Below, one piece after another: positions 1 through 8,552 of a stretch of DNA of 32,022 nt. This DNA is from Spirochaetales bacterium. GTDB taxonomy: Bacteria; Spirochaetota; Spirochaetia; JAGLYY01. A program made the translations under genes and the position numbers. The notes under the pieces were generated by a model. That model was not told the DNA's origin. It saw only the letters and a list, made by a program, of their open reading frames with translations, and made no database searches. The DNA lies in the NCBI GenBank assembly GCA_023131935.1, contig JAGLYY010000030.1, positions 1 to 32,022 on the forward strand, written 5' to 3'. Position 1 is the first letter of the stretch, and each line of letters starts with the position of its first letter.

Positions 1-810
1 ATAATATGCAGTCGATCGGCTTGACCGGCTCCAGTCATAACTTGCCCAGTACTCATCAAATGAGGAATTAGCCTCCTCCTCGGTGGCATACCCAAGTTTT
101 ACCATGCGGTCAAGAATGTAACTCTGCCGTTTCTGTGCAACGTCCGGATGATTTATTGGAGAATAATTTGCAGGGTTGGATAGCTGAATAACCAGGATTG
201 CTGATTCCGCAAGGGTGATCTCTGCCGCGGAATGTCCAAAATAGAATTTCGATGCTTCTTCAACGCCATAACAGTTATGCCCGAAATACTCATGATTCAG
301 GTAGAGTTCGAGAATCTCGTTTTTTGTTAAGGCCCGTTCCAGTTGAAAGGACCACCAGAGCTCTTTCAATTTTCTGGCATACGATTTTACTGCTCTGTCC
401 GCGAAATGGCGGCCCGCGACCTGCTGGGTTATGGTACTTGCCCCTCCGGAAAATTGTCCTGTTAAGGCATTGAAGAGAGCCCGGGCGGTTCCTATGAGAT
501 CGAATCCTCGATGCTCAAAAAACTTGTCATCTTCTCTGGTAATGGTCGCATATACCAGGTGTTTCGGAAGTTCATCAATAGAAACGATTTTCCTTTTTTG
601 GTCGCTGAAAAGTTCTGATATAAGATTGCCGTTACGGTCTAATATCTGGCTTGGCAGGCTGGGGTTATAATCTTCGAGTGCTTTTCTTACATTTGTATCG
701 GAGGTAACAGCGAGAGCAACACCCAGGGCGATTCCAAAGCCGAGGGCGCAGAGAAGTACGAAGCCGAGAAGTATATCTACAACAATCCTGCGTTTTCTGT
801 TAAATACCAT
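1..810 (-). CDS. Class A penicillin-binding protein (transglycosylase/transpeptidase, PBP1A family), N-terminal part, truncated at window edge
   Basis: Own translation of the minus strand from ATG at 810 is open to base 1 (270 codons): MVFNRKRRIVVDILLGFVLLCALGFGIALGVALAV...ITREDDKFFEHRGFDLIGTARALFNALTGQFSGGASTITQQVAGRHF; the EDDKFFEHRG and GGASTITQQ motifs are glycosyltransferase family 51 signatures. Confidence 0.95.
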   Translation of the reverse strand, partial: MVFNRKRRIVVDILLGFVLLCALGFGIALGVALAVTSDTNVRKALEDYNPSLPSQILDRNGNLISELFSDQKRKIVSIDELPKHLVYATITREDDKFFEHRGFDLIGTARALFNALTGQFSGGASTITQQVAGRHFADRAVKSYARKLKELWWSFQLERALTKNEILELYLNHEYFGHNCYGVEEASKFYFGHSAAEITLAESAILVIQLSNPANYSPINHPDVAQKRQSYILDRMVKLGYATEEEANSSFDEYWASYDWSRSSRSTAYY

Positions 811-816
811 GCTGCT

Positions 817-845
817 ACAGTAGGGAATGGGTTTTGTTTTGTCAA
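817..845 (-). promoter_or_regulatory. Putative sigma70 promoter of the PBP gene (TTGACA-17-TACTGT)
   Basis: Minus strand reads TTGACA AAACAAAACCCATTCCC TACTGT AGCAGC ATG; consensus -35, exact 17-nt spacer, -10 matching TAxxxT. Confidence 0.65.
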
Positions 846-852
846 GAGAATG

Positions 853-884
853 AAAAAACGGCCGATTCCGTGAAGAATCGGCCT
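853..884 (-). terminator. Intrinsic terminator closing the minus-strand operon
   Basis: Perfect 9-bp inverted repeat GGCCGATTC-CGTGAA-GAATCGGCC followed on the minus strand by CGTTTTTT. Confidence 0.8.
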
Positions 885-977
885 GAATGTTAGGTGTGGA
901 AAAATAGCATAGTAAACTGGGAGGGGAACTATACTACCTATCCAACACCTATATAATCGGTAATTTTAAGGATAATG

Positions 978-1952
978 TTAATCCTCATGTATTAAAATAT
1001 CAAGAAAAAGGGAAATTTCATAGGTTTTTCCACCTTCTACAACGAACTTTTTGCTTAAAATATAATCTCCGAGGTTGAAAAGGACAGTATGTTCCCCCGC
1101 TTCGATAGGTTGTGGAATACCGGGATCAAGAGGTACCGGGTCACCATCGAGGAAGAGCAATGCCCCTTCAGGAGCCTGGAAAGTAACCTGAGGTGATAGC
1201 ACTATAAGCTCAATGGTAACTGAGGTGATCTGAGCTTGAGTTACAGTAAAAGATTGGGAAACAGGGTGGTATGAACCGGAGGTAATTTCCAGGTTATGAA
1301 GTCCGATATCAAGCAGAGTTTCGCCGGGAGCTGCCCTTTTTCCGTCGATCCTGATAGTAACATCAGCCGAATCCCCTTCTGGTGTCAGCACATCGATATC
1401 CGCGACTCCCTTATCTTCGAGGATAGGGTAGGCTTTCACTCTAATCGGGATGGAATAGATCCGGTCAGGGATTCCTTTCATTACCGGGAGAATTGTCAGT
1501 AAAAGGGGAAAGGATGAAGGATCCCCTCCCTGAACAATAATGGTATCGGGAGATGCGGTACCGGATCCTGAAAAGGGGAGATGGATGTAGACTTTACGCC
1601 GGAAGGGTAACACTTCGAAGGTTAAGCGGGTCCCCCGGTAACTTGCTCTGGATGCTTCAGGTTGTGGTGAGACATTCCGGAAGAGGTAGATGGCAAAACT
1701 GTCCCGCAGCTGTTGTATCTCCGCTGGAATGGTGAGTTCAATTTCGATCCCGCGGATAAATCTCCTATCATCAGGCATGGAGAGGGCAAGAAGTTCTTCT
1801 ATCTTGATTTCCGATTCAACGCTGTTATCTGTCCCCGGGATTGTAAGGATTGCCGCAAGGGATCCCCTGATACTGTCGGCCACAAGGGACACCCTCAAGC
1901 TTAGAAGGAGGATGATCATTCCAAGTGTGTATATAGTTCTTTTTCTCATCAA
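978..1952 (-). CDS. Exported protein with PEGA-like repeats
   Basis: 324-aa ORF with signal peptide-like N-terminus; two C-terminal PEGA-like segments (ADVTIRIDGKRAAPGETLLDIGLHNLEIT; GALLFLDGDPVPLDPGIPQPIEAGEHTVLF). ATG overlaps the stop of the upstream M23 gene. Confidence 0.75.
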   Translation of the reverse strand: MMRKRTIYTLGMIILLLSLRVSLVADSIRGSLAAILTIPGTDNSVESEIKIEELLALSMPDDRRFIRGIEIELTIPAEIQQLRDSFAIYLFRNVSPQPEASRASYRGTRLTFEVLPFRRKVYIHLPFSGSGTASPDTIIVQGGDPSSFPLLLTILPVMKGIPDRIYSIPIRVKAYPILEDKGVADIDVLTPEGDSADVTIRIDGKRAAPGETLLDIGLHNLEITSGSYHPVSQSFTVTQAQITSVTIELIVLSPQVTFQAPEGALLFLDGDPVPLDPGIPQPIEAGEHTVLFNLGDYILSKKFVVEGGKTYEISLFLDILIHED

Positions 1953-2872
1953 AACGCCTTAGGTAATAAAAGTGTGGGGTCGGTAACACGCCCCAGTTTG
2001 CGTATCTCAAAATGGAGATGTGGACCGGTGGAAAGACCGGTACTGCCCACTTCAGCTATAATAATAGTCGAATTCACCTCCTGATTCAACGAAATAAAGA
2101 TTTTTCTTAAATGTCCATAGAGGGTCTGCCATCCGCCTTCATGAAGGATGAGGATGAAGTTTCCATAAATTTCGTCCCAGCCGGTTTCGATAACCCTGCC
2201 TTCCCTTGCTGAAAAAACTTCAGTTCCTTCGGGAGCGGAAATATCGATACCTCCATGGAAGGTTTGTCTGCCGGTAAAAGGGCTCGAACGGTACCCGAAA
2301 CCGGATGTAATTACCCCTTTCGGCAGGGGAAACCGGAAGAGTATTCCGAGGAAATAGGCACGTTCTTCAGGACGGAAACGGGCATGGGGGATAAATACAA
2401 AATCTCCTTCCCGGGGATGGTCCCGAATTGTGATCTTGTAACCCTCAATTTCACTGGATTGTATCCTGAAAGCATACATAAGGGTTTCAAGCTCAGATAG
2501 GGGTTTTAAGGGAATGAAGAGACCAGCCTGATTTGGTATCAGAAGAACCATGTTTTCCCTTAAACCGTCGGAGGATTCTATCCCATTGAGTATAGCGATT
2601 GTTTCATAAGGAAGATTGACCCGGCTCGCAATGCCGAAGAGAGTGTCCCCGGAGCGCGTTCGATACTGGAACATCTTTAAGACCGGAAGATCCGCCAGGG
2701 TCTTTGTCGCGCGGTAATATTCCCGGATATCCCCTTCAAGCTGCCTGAAATAAAGGTCATCTATGGAGAGTATTTTGATTTCGGGGTAAAACCCAAAAAC
2801 CCGCGCGGGAATCAGCAGGAGAAGAAAGAGGTGGAAGAGGTAGAAGAGTTGGTGTTTAACGGGCAGATTCAC
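1949..2872 (-). CDS. LysM domain / M23 family metallopeptidase (LytM-type)
   Basis: LysM-like YRTRSGDTLFGIASRVNLPYETIAILNGI and M23 motifs TFHGGIDISAPEGTEVFSAREGRV, LYGHL, GSTGLSTGPHLHFEIR. Confidence 0.93.
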   Translation of the reverse strand: MNLPVKHQLFYLFHLFLLLLIPARVFGFYPEIKILSIDDLYFRQLEGDIREYYRATKTLADLPVLKMFQYRTRSGDTLFGIASRVNLPYETIAILNGIESSDGLRENMVLLIPNQAGLFIPLKPLSELETLMYAFRIQSSEIEGYKITIRDHPREGDFVFIPHARFRPEERAYFLGILFRFPLPKGVITSGFGYRSSPFTGRQTFHGGIDISAPEGTEVFSAREGRVIETGWDEIYGNFILILHEGGWQTLYGHLRKIFISLNQEVNSTIIIAEVGSTGLSTGPHLHFEIRKLGRVTDPTLLLPKAF

Positions 2873-2881
2873 AACCTGTCA

Positions 2882-3820
2882 TTACCTGGAAGAATCCTCC
2901 ATCTTACTGGAAACGATACTGAGACTTTCTTTGTAAATGATAACATCTTCCTCTTTGCCAAGGGCTTCAGCAACTCTGATGAGTCTTTCAAGCATCTTTG
3001 AAAGTTGTGGAAGAAGACCGATGACTTCGTATACAAGGAAAGCACGCTGATAGTATTCATAACTAACCTTGAGATTATTAGACTTCTCGTTAATGATGCC
3101 CAGGGCAACAAGGTCTTTAGCGATACCAATGCTGTTTTCAACCAATTTGTCATATTCAAGGGCAAGCAACGCGCTGCTGAGTGCTTCATCGTACCGTTGT
3201 GTTTTCGAATAGACGGAGGCAACCATGTAGTAATTCGCGGCGAGTTCTTCATACCGTTTTAATTTCAGGTTAATGGAAAGGGCGAGATTCAGGAATCGCA
3301 GGCTTTCTTCATAATCACCAAGTTGTTTGTGTGCTGTACCGGCATTATGGTAGAGAATTGCCCGTTCAGTTTCTTCGACCTCATTCGATTCCTCAGAGAG
3401 GGCTTGAGTAAAATATTCCAGTGCACCATGGGGATCCCCTTCGTTGAGTTTCAGCTCTCCAAGGTTATTCGCGCTTCGAGCTATGAGGTTTGCCTCCTTT
3501 ATTTTTGCCGCAAGCTCAAAGGCAGTAGAGAAGTGGGATTCCGCTTTCGTGTGATCACCGGTGGCAAGAGCGACTTTACCGAGGGAATTATGGGACTGTA
3601 CTATACCGCTCTCATTGTCAATTGACAGGTTGTAACTCAAAGCCTGTTGGAAAAAGAGTTTTGCCTGATCATATTGCCCCCGGGAAAAATAGGTATTACC
3701 AAAGTCTGTATATTCTGCCGCCCTCTGTTTCGTCTCAACGACACCGGCTTCATCTTCAGGTGCCGATGAGCAGGATGAAAGAATGATAAGGGCAATGAAG
3801 AGCAGGTACATATGTCTCAT
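2882..3820 (-). CDS. TPR-repeat lipoprotein
   Basis: N-terminus MRHMYLLFIALIILSSCSSAP with a lipobox (LSSC); multiple TPR-like helices (YTDFGNTYFSRGQYDQAKLFFQQALSYN, etc.). ATG directly abuts the mlaD stop. Confidence 0.88.
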   Translation of the reverse strand: MRHMYLLFIALIILSSCSSAPEDEAGVVETKQRAAEYTDFGNTYFSRGQYDQAKLFFQQALSYNLSIDNESGIVQSHNSLGKVALATGDHTKAESHFSTAFELAAKIKEANLIARSANNLGELKLNEGDPHGALEYFTQALSEESNEVEETERAILYHNAGTAHKQLGDYEESLRFLNLALSINLKLKRYEELAANYYMVASVYSKTQRYDEALSSALLALEYDKLVENSIGIAKDLVALGIINEKSNNLKVSYEYYQRAFLVYEVIGLLPQLSKMLERLIRVAEALGKEEDVIIYKESLSIVSSKMEDSSR

Positions 3821-4861
3821 TTAAAATTCCTCGTCACGATAGCTCTGGAAGGTTTCCGATTGCTGTGGCTGATCGGAAATCCCCCCGCGGAGGAGCGGAT
3901 TATTCGAAAGTCCCTCGAGAACATCTTTCCCCTTATCAAGGGCTTCCCGTGAATCCTCCAGAATACCGGAAATCTGGGGAGTAGTGGTATTGATATACGA
4001 AGTGAAATCCTTGAGTTCAAGAATAGTTGCGTTAAGGTTCGTGAGAATCAATTCAATCTGTGAAAACAGCGCGTTATCATCGTCAAGAATAGCAGCAATC
4101 GAACCTTTCGGATCGAGCAGTTTTGTTACAAGGCCTGTAGGGTCTGAGAGTTCCCCTGTGAGATGGGTAATATCTGCCATAATATCATCAATCTGACGAG
4201 ATACTTCGGCAAGAATCTCATCCAAGGAAGAGGTGATGCTGCTGACCTCTACCATGATTTGCCCCACCGGGCCGCTGGTATCACCGGCAAAAGCGCTGTT
4301 CACACTCCGGATGAGGGTATTAAGGTTTACTACCGCTTCATCAACATTAGTGAGAATTGGCTGTATATCATTGAGTATAGCACTAATTGTGTCCGTTTTC
4401 GCAGGCATGCTGACAGCTTTTTCTTTTACAAGTCTAAAACCCTGCTTGGAATCAGTGGAGAAAATAGTGCTTCCCTCGGGAGGAGGATCGCCGGGGATCT
4501 TGCTGGGATAGAACTGAAGCCCACCCCCGAGACCAAGCGGGCTTGCTGTAAGCTCTAATACTGAATTAGGGCGTACTTTGTGAATATACGCTTCTTCAAT
4601 GTAAAACTTTATTCGTACCGTATGGTTCTCGTTATCAAGGAGTTCGATCCCCTCGACAGATCCGATACGAAAGCCCCTTAGCATGATGGACATTCCCACG
4701 TTTATTCCGCTTGCTGAATTGAAGGTACTGATATAATGATATTTTTTCGAGAACCAGTCCTGATTCACACCCATAAGGATAAGGATAGCCGCGATGGCAA
4801 TGAGCGCGATGAGAATAAAAATGCCGCTTATCTGGTCCGCATACCGTATCTTGAACTTCAT
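3821..4861 (-). CDS. mlaD: MlaD/MCE family lipid-transport substrate-binding protein with long C-terminal helical region
   Basis: Single N-terminal TM followed by MCE domain (YHYISTFNSASGINVGMSIMLRGFRIGSVEGIELL...VRIKFYIEE); directly downstream of mlaF/mlaE homologues. Confidence 0.9.
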   Translation of the reverse strand: MKFKIRYADQISGIFILIALIAIAAILILMGVNQDWFSKKYHYISTFNSASGINVGMSIMLRGFRIGSVEGIELLDNENHTVRIKFYIEEAYIHKVRPNSVLELTASPLGLGGGLQFYPSKIPGDPPPEGSTIFSTDSKQGFRLVKEKAVSMPAKTDTISAILNDIQPILTNVDEAVVNLNTLIRSVNSAFAGDTSGPVGQIMVEVSSITSSLDEILAEVSRQIDDIMADITHLTGELSDPTGLVTKLLDPKGSIAAILDDDNALFSQIELILTNLNATILELKDFTSYINTTTPQISGILEDSREALDKGKDVLEGLSNNPLLRGGISDQPQQSETFQSYRDEEF

Positions 4862-4919
4862 AAGACAATTCTATGCATTTCACTGTTCCACTGTCAATCT
4901 ATAAGTCTCTGTATACTGC

Positions 4920-5723
4920 CTATAGTCTAAAATCATCATCACCAAGAATATCGAGAATGGCGCTATCGAAAGCTTCTGGTTTTGTAAAAACTTTAGCAAG
5001 GATCTCGGAGGAAAGAGGATTGGTTGTATTCAGAATAGTATTAACCTGACCTTGCTCGATAATACGTCCATCATGCATTATGATGATCCTGTCCGCCAGT
5101 TTGCTTACAAGTTCCGCGGAATGGCTGACAGCGATAATTGAAACGCCCTCCTCCTTTTTTCTTTTTAACAGATTGAGGATCCGGTCAATGGTATGGTGGT
5201 CGATTGAACTGAAGGGGTCATCGAGAAAAAGAATGTCAGGATCAGTTACCATTGCCCGCGCGAAGGAAACAATTTTTCTTTCCCCCATGGAGAGTTGGTC
5301 CGGTCTCAGATTTGGGCTGTCCCGGTAACCCGATTGATCAAGAATTTTACCGATCCTTCCATTCATTTCCGCGGCGGAGAGCTCGGGAAAGTGAAATTGA
5401 AGCGGGAGGGCGAGGTTTTGAAATACCGATTTATTCGCCCAGAGAGCGGCATCCTGAAAAGCAAATCCGTTTCCTTTTCTGAAAAGCCGTATATTCCCCG
5501 GGTCCATATCATAGATATTTTCTCCGTGAAACCGAACCGTACCCCTGTCTGGAGGGACAATACCAGCGGCAATTTTTAAAAAAAGACTCTTACCGCACCC
5601 GGAAAATCCCATAATGGCGGTTGTTTCTCCACCGTTGAAAATAGAGCTGACCCGTTTGATGATGGGCCGGGTTCCTTTCAGTTTAATGATATGTTGAAGT
5701 TCGATGAACGGTTCCATATTCAA
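4920..5723 (-). CDS. mlaF: ABC transporter ATP-binding protein, MlaF type
   Basis: Walker A GFSGCGKS, signature LSMGERK, Walker B ILFLDDP, H-loop VSHS; in the mlaEFD context. Confidence 0.93.
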   Translation of the reverse strand: MNMEPFIELQHIIKLKGTRPIIKRVSSIFNGGETTAIMGFSGCGKSLFLKIAAGIVPPDRGTVRFHGENIYDMDPGNIRLFRKGNGFAFQDAALWANKSVFQNLALPLQFHFPELSAAEMNGRIGKILDQSGYRDSPNLRPDQLSMGERKIVSFARAMVTDPDILFLDDPFSSIDHHTIDRILNLLKRKKEEGVSIIAVSHSAELVSKLADRIIIMHDGRIIEQGQVNTILNTTNPLSSEILAKVFTKPEAFDSAILDILGDDDFRL

Positions 5724-5736
5724 TACTCAACCTGAC

Positions 5737-6513
5737 TCACATATAATAGATGAGGGTAATGAAAACATCTGCTAACAGCAGAACGACGACACTATGAGCA
5801 ACCGCCTTTATAACAACGATTGGAATTTCTGTTGAAGACTGTTCCAGATGGAGTCCATAAAATGTAGCGATTGTGGATATGATAACCCCAAAAACAACAC
5901 TTTTTATCAGAGAGGAAAAGATATCTGAAGTGGTCAGGGTCTGCAGGAGGTTTCGGAAATACTCAAGGAATTGCACTGTAGTAAAAAACTGAGTAACAAA
6001 ATAACTGGCAATAAGGCCAAAAAGATTGAAATAGATGTTGAGGAGGAGCAGGGAAATTGTAACACCGAGGACCCGGGGAACCACGAGATACGCGATAGGG
6101 TTGATTCCAACTGAAATATAAGCCTCTACCTCGTGGGAATAGGTCATAGTTCCCAATTCTGTTGCAATCGCGGTACCGCTTCGGGCTATAATGATAAAGG
6201 CTGTGAGCAGAGGGCCAAGTTCCCGGGTGATAACGGTGATGAGGATCGTGTAGATAAGCTGTCCCTGGCCGAATTGGGGCAAAAGGGATACACCCTGGAT
6301 GATGATTACCGCCCCGAGAGAGACCGCAAGGATGGCGGTAATGCCAAGGGCTTCGACACCGGTGAAGAGAATTTGCATTCTTAACACCTTGAGCCCGACA
6401 TGGCGGCTCATGATAAACTTGATCGTCTCTTTCAGAACCTGAAAAAAATATCCCATGGCATAGAAAAACGCCACGACTTTCCGGTTAAACCATCTCCCAA
6501 GGGAGGTTATCAT
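5737..6513 (-). CDS. mlaE: ABC transporter permease, MlaE family
   Basis: MlaE-type motifs: ITRELGPLLTAFIIIARSGTAIATELGTM; hydrophobic multi-TM protein. Confidence 0.95.
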   Translation of the reverse strand: MITSLGRWFNRKVVAFFYAMGYFFQVLKETIKFIMSRHVGLKVLRMQILFTGVEALGITAILAVSLGAVIIIQGVSLLPQFGQGQLIYTILITVITRELGPLLTAFIIIARSGTAIATELGTMTYSHEVEAYISVGINPIAYLVVPRVLGVTISLLLLNIYFNLFGLIASYFVTQFFTTVQFLEYFRNLLQTLTTSDIFSSLIKSVVFGVIISTIATFYGLHLEQSSTEIPIVVIKAVAHSVVVLLLADVFITLIYYM

Positions 6514-6561
6514 CTATTCCTCCTGTCCTTGAATGATAGATGAAAAGGGACAACTCTTCAA

Positions 6562-7386
6562 CTAAAGAAAGGCCTCCAGAAAAAAGTCATGAATTTTTCT
6601 CTCTTTTCCCAGTCGGCCAAGTCGACGGTCAGGTTTATTTGCTCCGTGATAATCGGACCCTCCGGTGATGATAAGATCGAATTTATCCGCCAAACGGGAA
6701 AACCTGCGCCAGATTCGTGGTTTTACACCAGGGTAGTACGCCTCAATACCATCAAGCCCCATCCCTTTGAGCTCTTTCAGTTTGACTTCCAACTCCCTGC
6801 AGTTCAATTTGAGGGAACCCGGATGGGCAATAACCGCTTTTCCACCAGCCTGGTGAATTAAACTGATTGCTTCTTCATCTTTCATCAACTCCCTTGGTTC
6901 ATAGAACTTTTTCCCGTCGCCGAGATAAAGTTTAAATGCTTCCTGAATCGAAGAAATAACACCTTTGTTTATAAGAAACCGTGCAAAATGAGGCCTGCCG
7001 ATGGCATCCCCTCCGGCTATTTGAAGGATATCATCGTATGAAACATTGATCCCTGAATCCTGCATTTTTTTTACAATTTTTTTATTACGCTGGTGTCTTC
7101 TTTCTTTTAGATCCTTTACCGCATTGTTAAGAACACCATCTGTATCGCTGATATTGAGACCAAGGATATGCAATTCCCCTCCCGGGAATTGGGTTGAAAT
7201 TTCAATACCGGGGATGAAGATAATTTCTTCCTCAATGGCAGAAATCCTTGCCTCTTCCAGCCCCTCAAGAGTATCGTGATCGGTAAGGGCGATGGCTTTT
7301 AAACCCTCTGACTTTGCCAGTTTAATAAGATCACCTGGATTATCCGTTCCATCAGATTTATTAGAATGAGTATGTAAATCAATCAT
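6562..7386 (-). CDS. PHP domain metal-dependent phosphoesterase (YciV/TrpH type)
   Basis: MIDLHTHSNKSDGTDNP, AITDHDT-like AIALTDHDTLEG, IPGIEIST, ITGGSDYHG motifs. Confidence 0.93.
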   Translation of the reverse strand: MIDLHTHSNKSDGTDNPGDLIKLAKSEGLKAIALTDHDTLEGLEEARISAIEEEIIFIPGIEISTQFPGGELHILGLNISDTDGVLNNAVKDLKERRHQRNKKIVKKMQDSGINVSYDDILQIAGGDAIGRPHFARFLINKGVISSIQEAFKLYLGDGKKFYEPRELMKDEEAISLIHQAGGKAVIAHPGSLKLNCRELEVKLKELKGMGLDGIEAYYPGVKPRIWRRFSRLADKFDLIITGGSDYHGANKPDRRLGRLGKERKIHDFFLEAFL

Positions 7387-7484
7387 TTTATAAAATTCTC
7401 CATAATACGTTCTATCATATTTTAACGAAAAGTTTTCATGAGTTTAAGGAGAAAAACCGCCGATAGAGATAATGGAAGATGATG

Positions 7485-7514
7485 TTGACAGGGGAGAGGT
7501 AGAATTCTTACACT
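7485..7514 (+). promoter_or_regulatory. Putative promoter upstream of the cNMP/TPR gene (TTGACA-18-TACACT)
   Basis: TTGACA at 7485-7490, TACACT at 7509-7514 (4/6 match) in the divergent intergenic region. Confidence 0.4.
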
Positions 7515-7572
7515 TTATGAGTAGAGAATGTTCCCTTGCATCGTTTCTTAAGGAGGGGGTACAGGAAAACCG

Positions 7573-8550
7573 ATGCAGAAAGCTGTTGCCTATAAATCAA
7601 ATTCAATCGTTTTTTTTAAAGGCGATATGAATGATAAGGTGTACATCCTGAAGTCAGGTACTGTGAACCTGCGGTTCAATGATATAGAAACCGGGCAGGA
7701 GATACATGATGTCATTAAGACCGGCGAGTTCTTCGGTGTTAAGTCTGCTTTAGGGCACTATCCCCGGGAAGAAACCGCGGTTGTAATGAATGACGCCACC
7801 ATGCTGGTATTTACCGTTCCGGAATTTGAGCAGGTGATATTGAAGAATACAAGAATCATCATGAAAATGCTTAAAGTATTTTCCAACCAGCTCAGGAGAA
7901 TCCACAAACAAGTACAGAACCTCCTTTCAAAGGGGGAGCAAGGGGGGGGGCCTGAGGCCGGACTATTTCGGATTGGGGAATATTATATGCATGCCCGCAG
8001 GTACAGACAAGCTCTCTATGCCTTTTCAAGATATTTAACATATTATCCATCAGGAAAATATGCATCAGAGGCAACAAAAAACATAGAGATGTTAGAATCA
8101 CAGCCGTCGCACGGTTATTCGCCAGACCAGGAAACTCCGGAAGCATCCAGGGTTGGCAATGAATTATCTGAAATGGCAAAACAATATTACAACGGCGTCT
8201 CTCTTTTCAGTCAGCAGAAGCACGAAGCAGCGCTAAAAGAGTTTAAACATATCATTATGACCGGAGAGGATGCTGAATATACGGCAAAATCACTTTATGA
8301 AATTGGAAGATGTTATTATTCTCTTTCTCAGTATGATCAATGTATTCAGCATTATTCCGGTATGATTCAGAAATACCCGCATCACTCGGAATTGGTTGAC
8401 GCGCTCTATTATGTCGGAAGTTGTTACGAGAAAAAAGGGGATATCCAGAAAGCCAAAGGATTCTACACAAAGATATTATCCATGATATCAGATGATAAAC
8501 CGGTAGCCCGGAAAGCGAAAAAATCATTGAAGAATCTGGAGGGGAAGTAA
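7573..8550 (+). CDS. Cyclic-nucleotide-binding domain protein fused to TPR-like repeats (no HTH seen)
   Basis: N-terminal cNMP-like beta-roll (FFKGDMNDKVYILKSGTVNL...IKTGEFFGVKSALG); C-terminal TPR/YbgF-like repeats (ALYAFSRYLTYYPSGKYASEA; CIQHYSGMIQKYPHHSELVDALYYVGSCYEKKGD). Confidence 0.85.
   Translation: MQKAVAYKSNSIVFFKGDMNDKVYILKSGTVNLRFNDIETGQEIHDVIKTGEFFGVKSALGHYPREETAVVMNDATMLVFTVPEFEQVILKNTRIIMKMLKVFSNQLRRIHKQVQNLLSKGEQGGGPEAGLFRIGEYYMHARRYRQALYAFSRYLTYYPSGKYASEATKNIEMLESQPSHGYSPDQETPEASRVGNELSEMAKQYYNGVSLFSQQKHEAALKEFKHIIMTGEDAEYTAKSLYEIGRCYYSLSQYDQCIQHYSGMIQKYPHHSELVDALYYVGSCYEKKGDIQKAKGFYTKILSMISDDKPVARKAKKSLKNLEGK
7922..7950 (+). repeat. Palindromic-repeat-like insertion with G9 homopolymer inside the CDS
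   Basis: CCTCCTTT-C-AAAGGGGG(A)GCAAGGGGGGGGG; G9 at 7942-7950. The opposite strand encodes PLAPPLKGG, familiar from spurious ORFs over this kind of repeat. Confidence 0.55.
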
Positions 8551-8552
8551 GT

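Noticed and set aside
252-670. Plus-strand ORFs 252-473 and 431-670
   Set aside because: Antisense to the clearly coding PBP gene; low-complexity translations with no recognisable domain.
1296-1962. Several plus ORFs over the PEGA gene
   Set aside because: Antisense shadows of a gene with signal peptide and operon context.
7387-7450. Minus-strand promoter upstream of the PHP/mla operon (TATTAT near 7400)
   Set aside because: No convincing -35 at the proper spacing, so not reported as a feature.
7892-8179. Minus ORF containing PLAPPLKGG
   Set aside because: Antisense to the cNMP/TPR gene; the motif is a by-product of the palindromic repeat.
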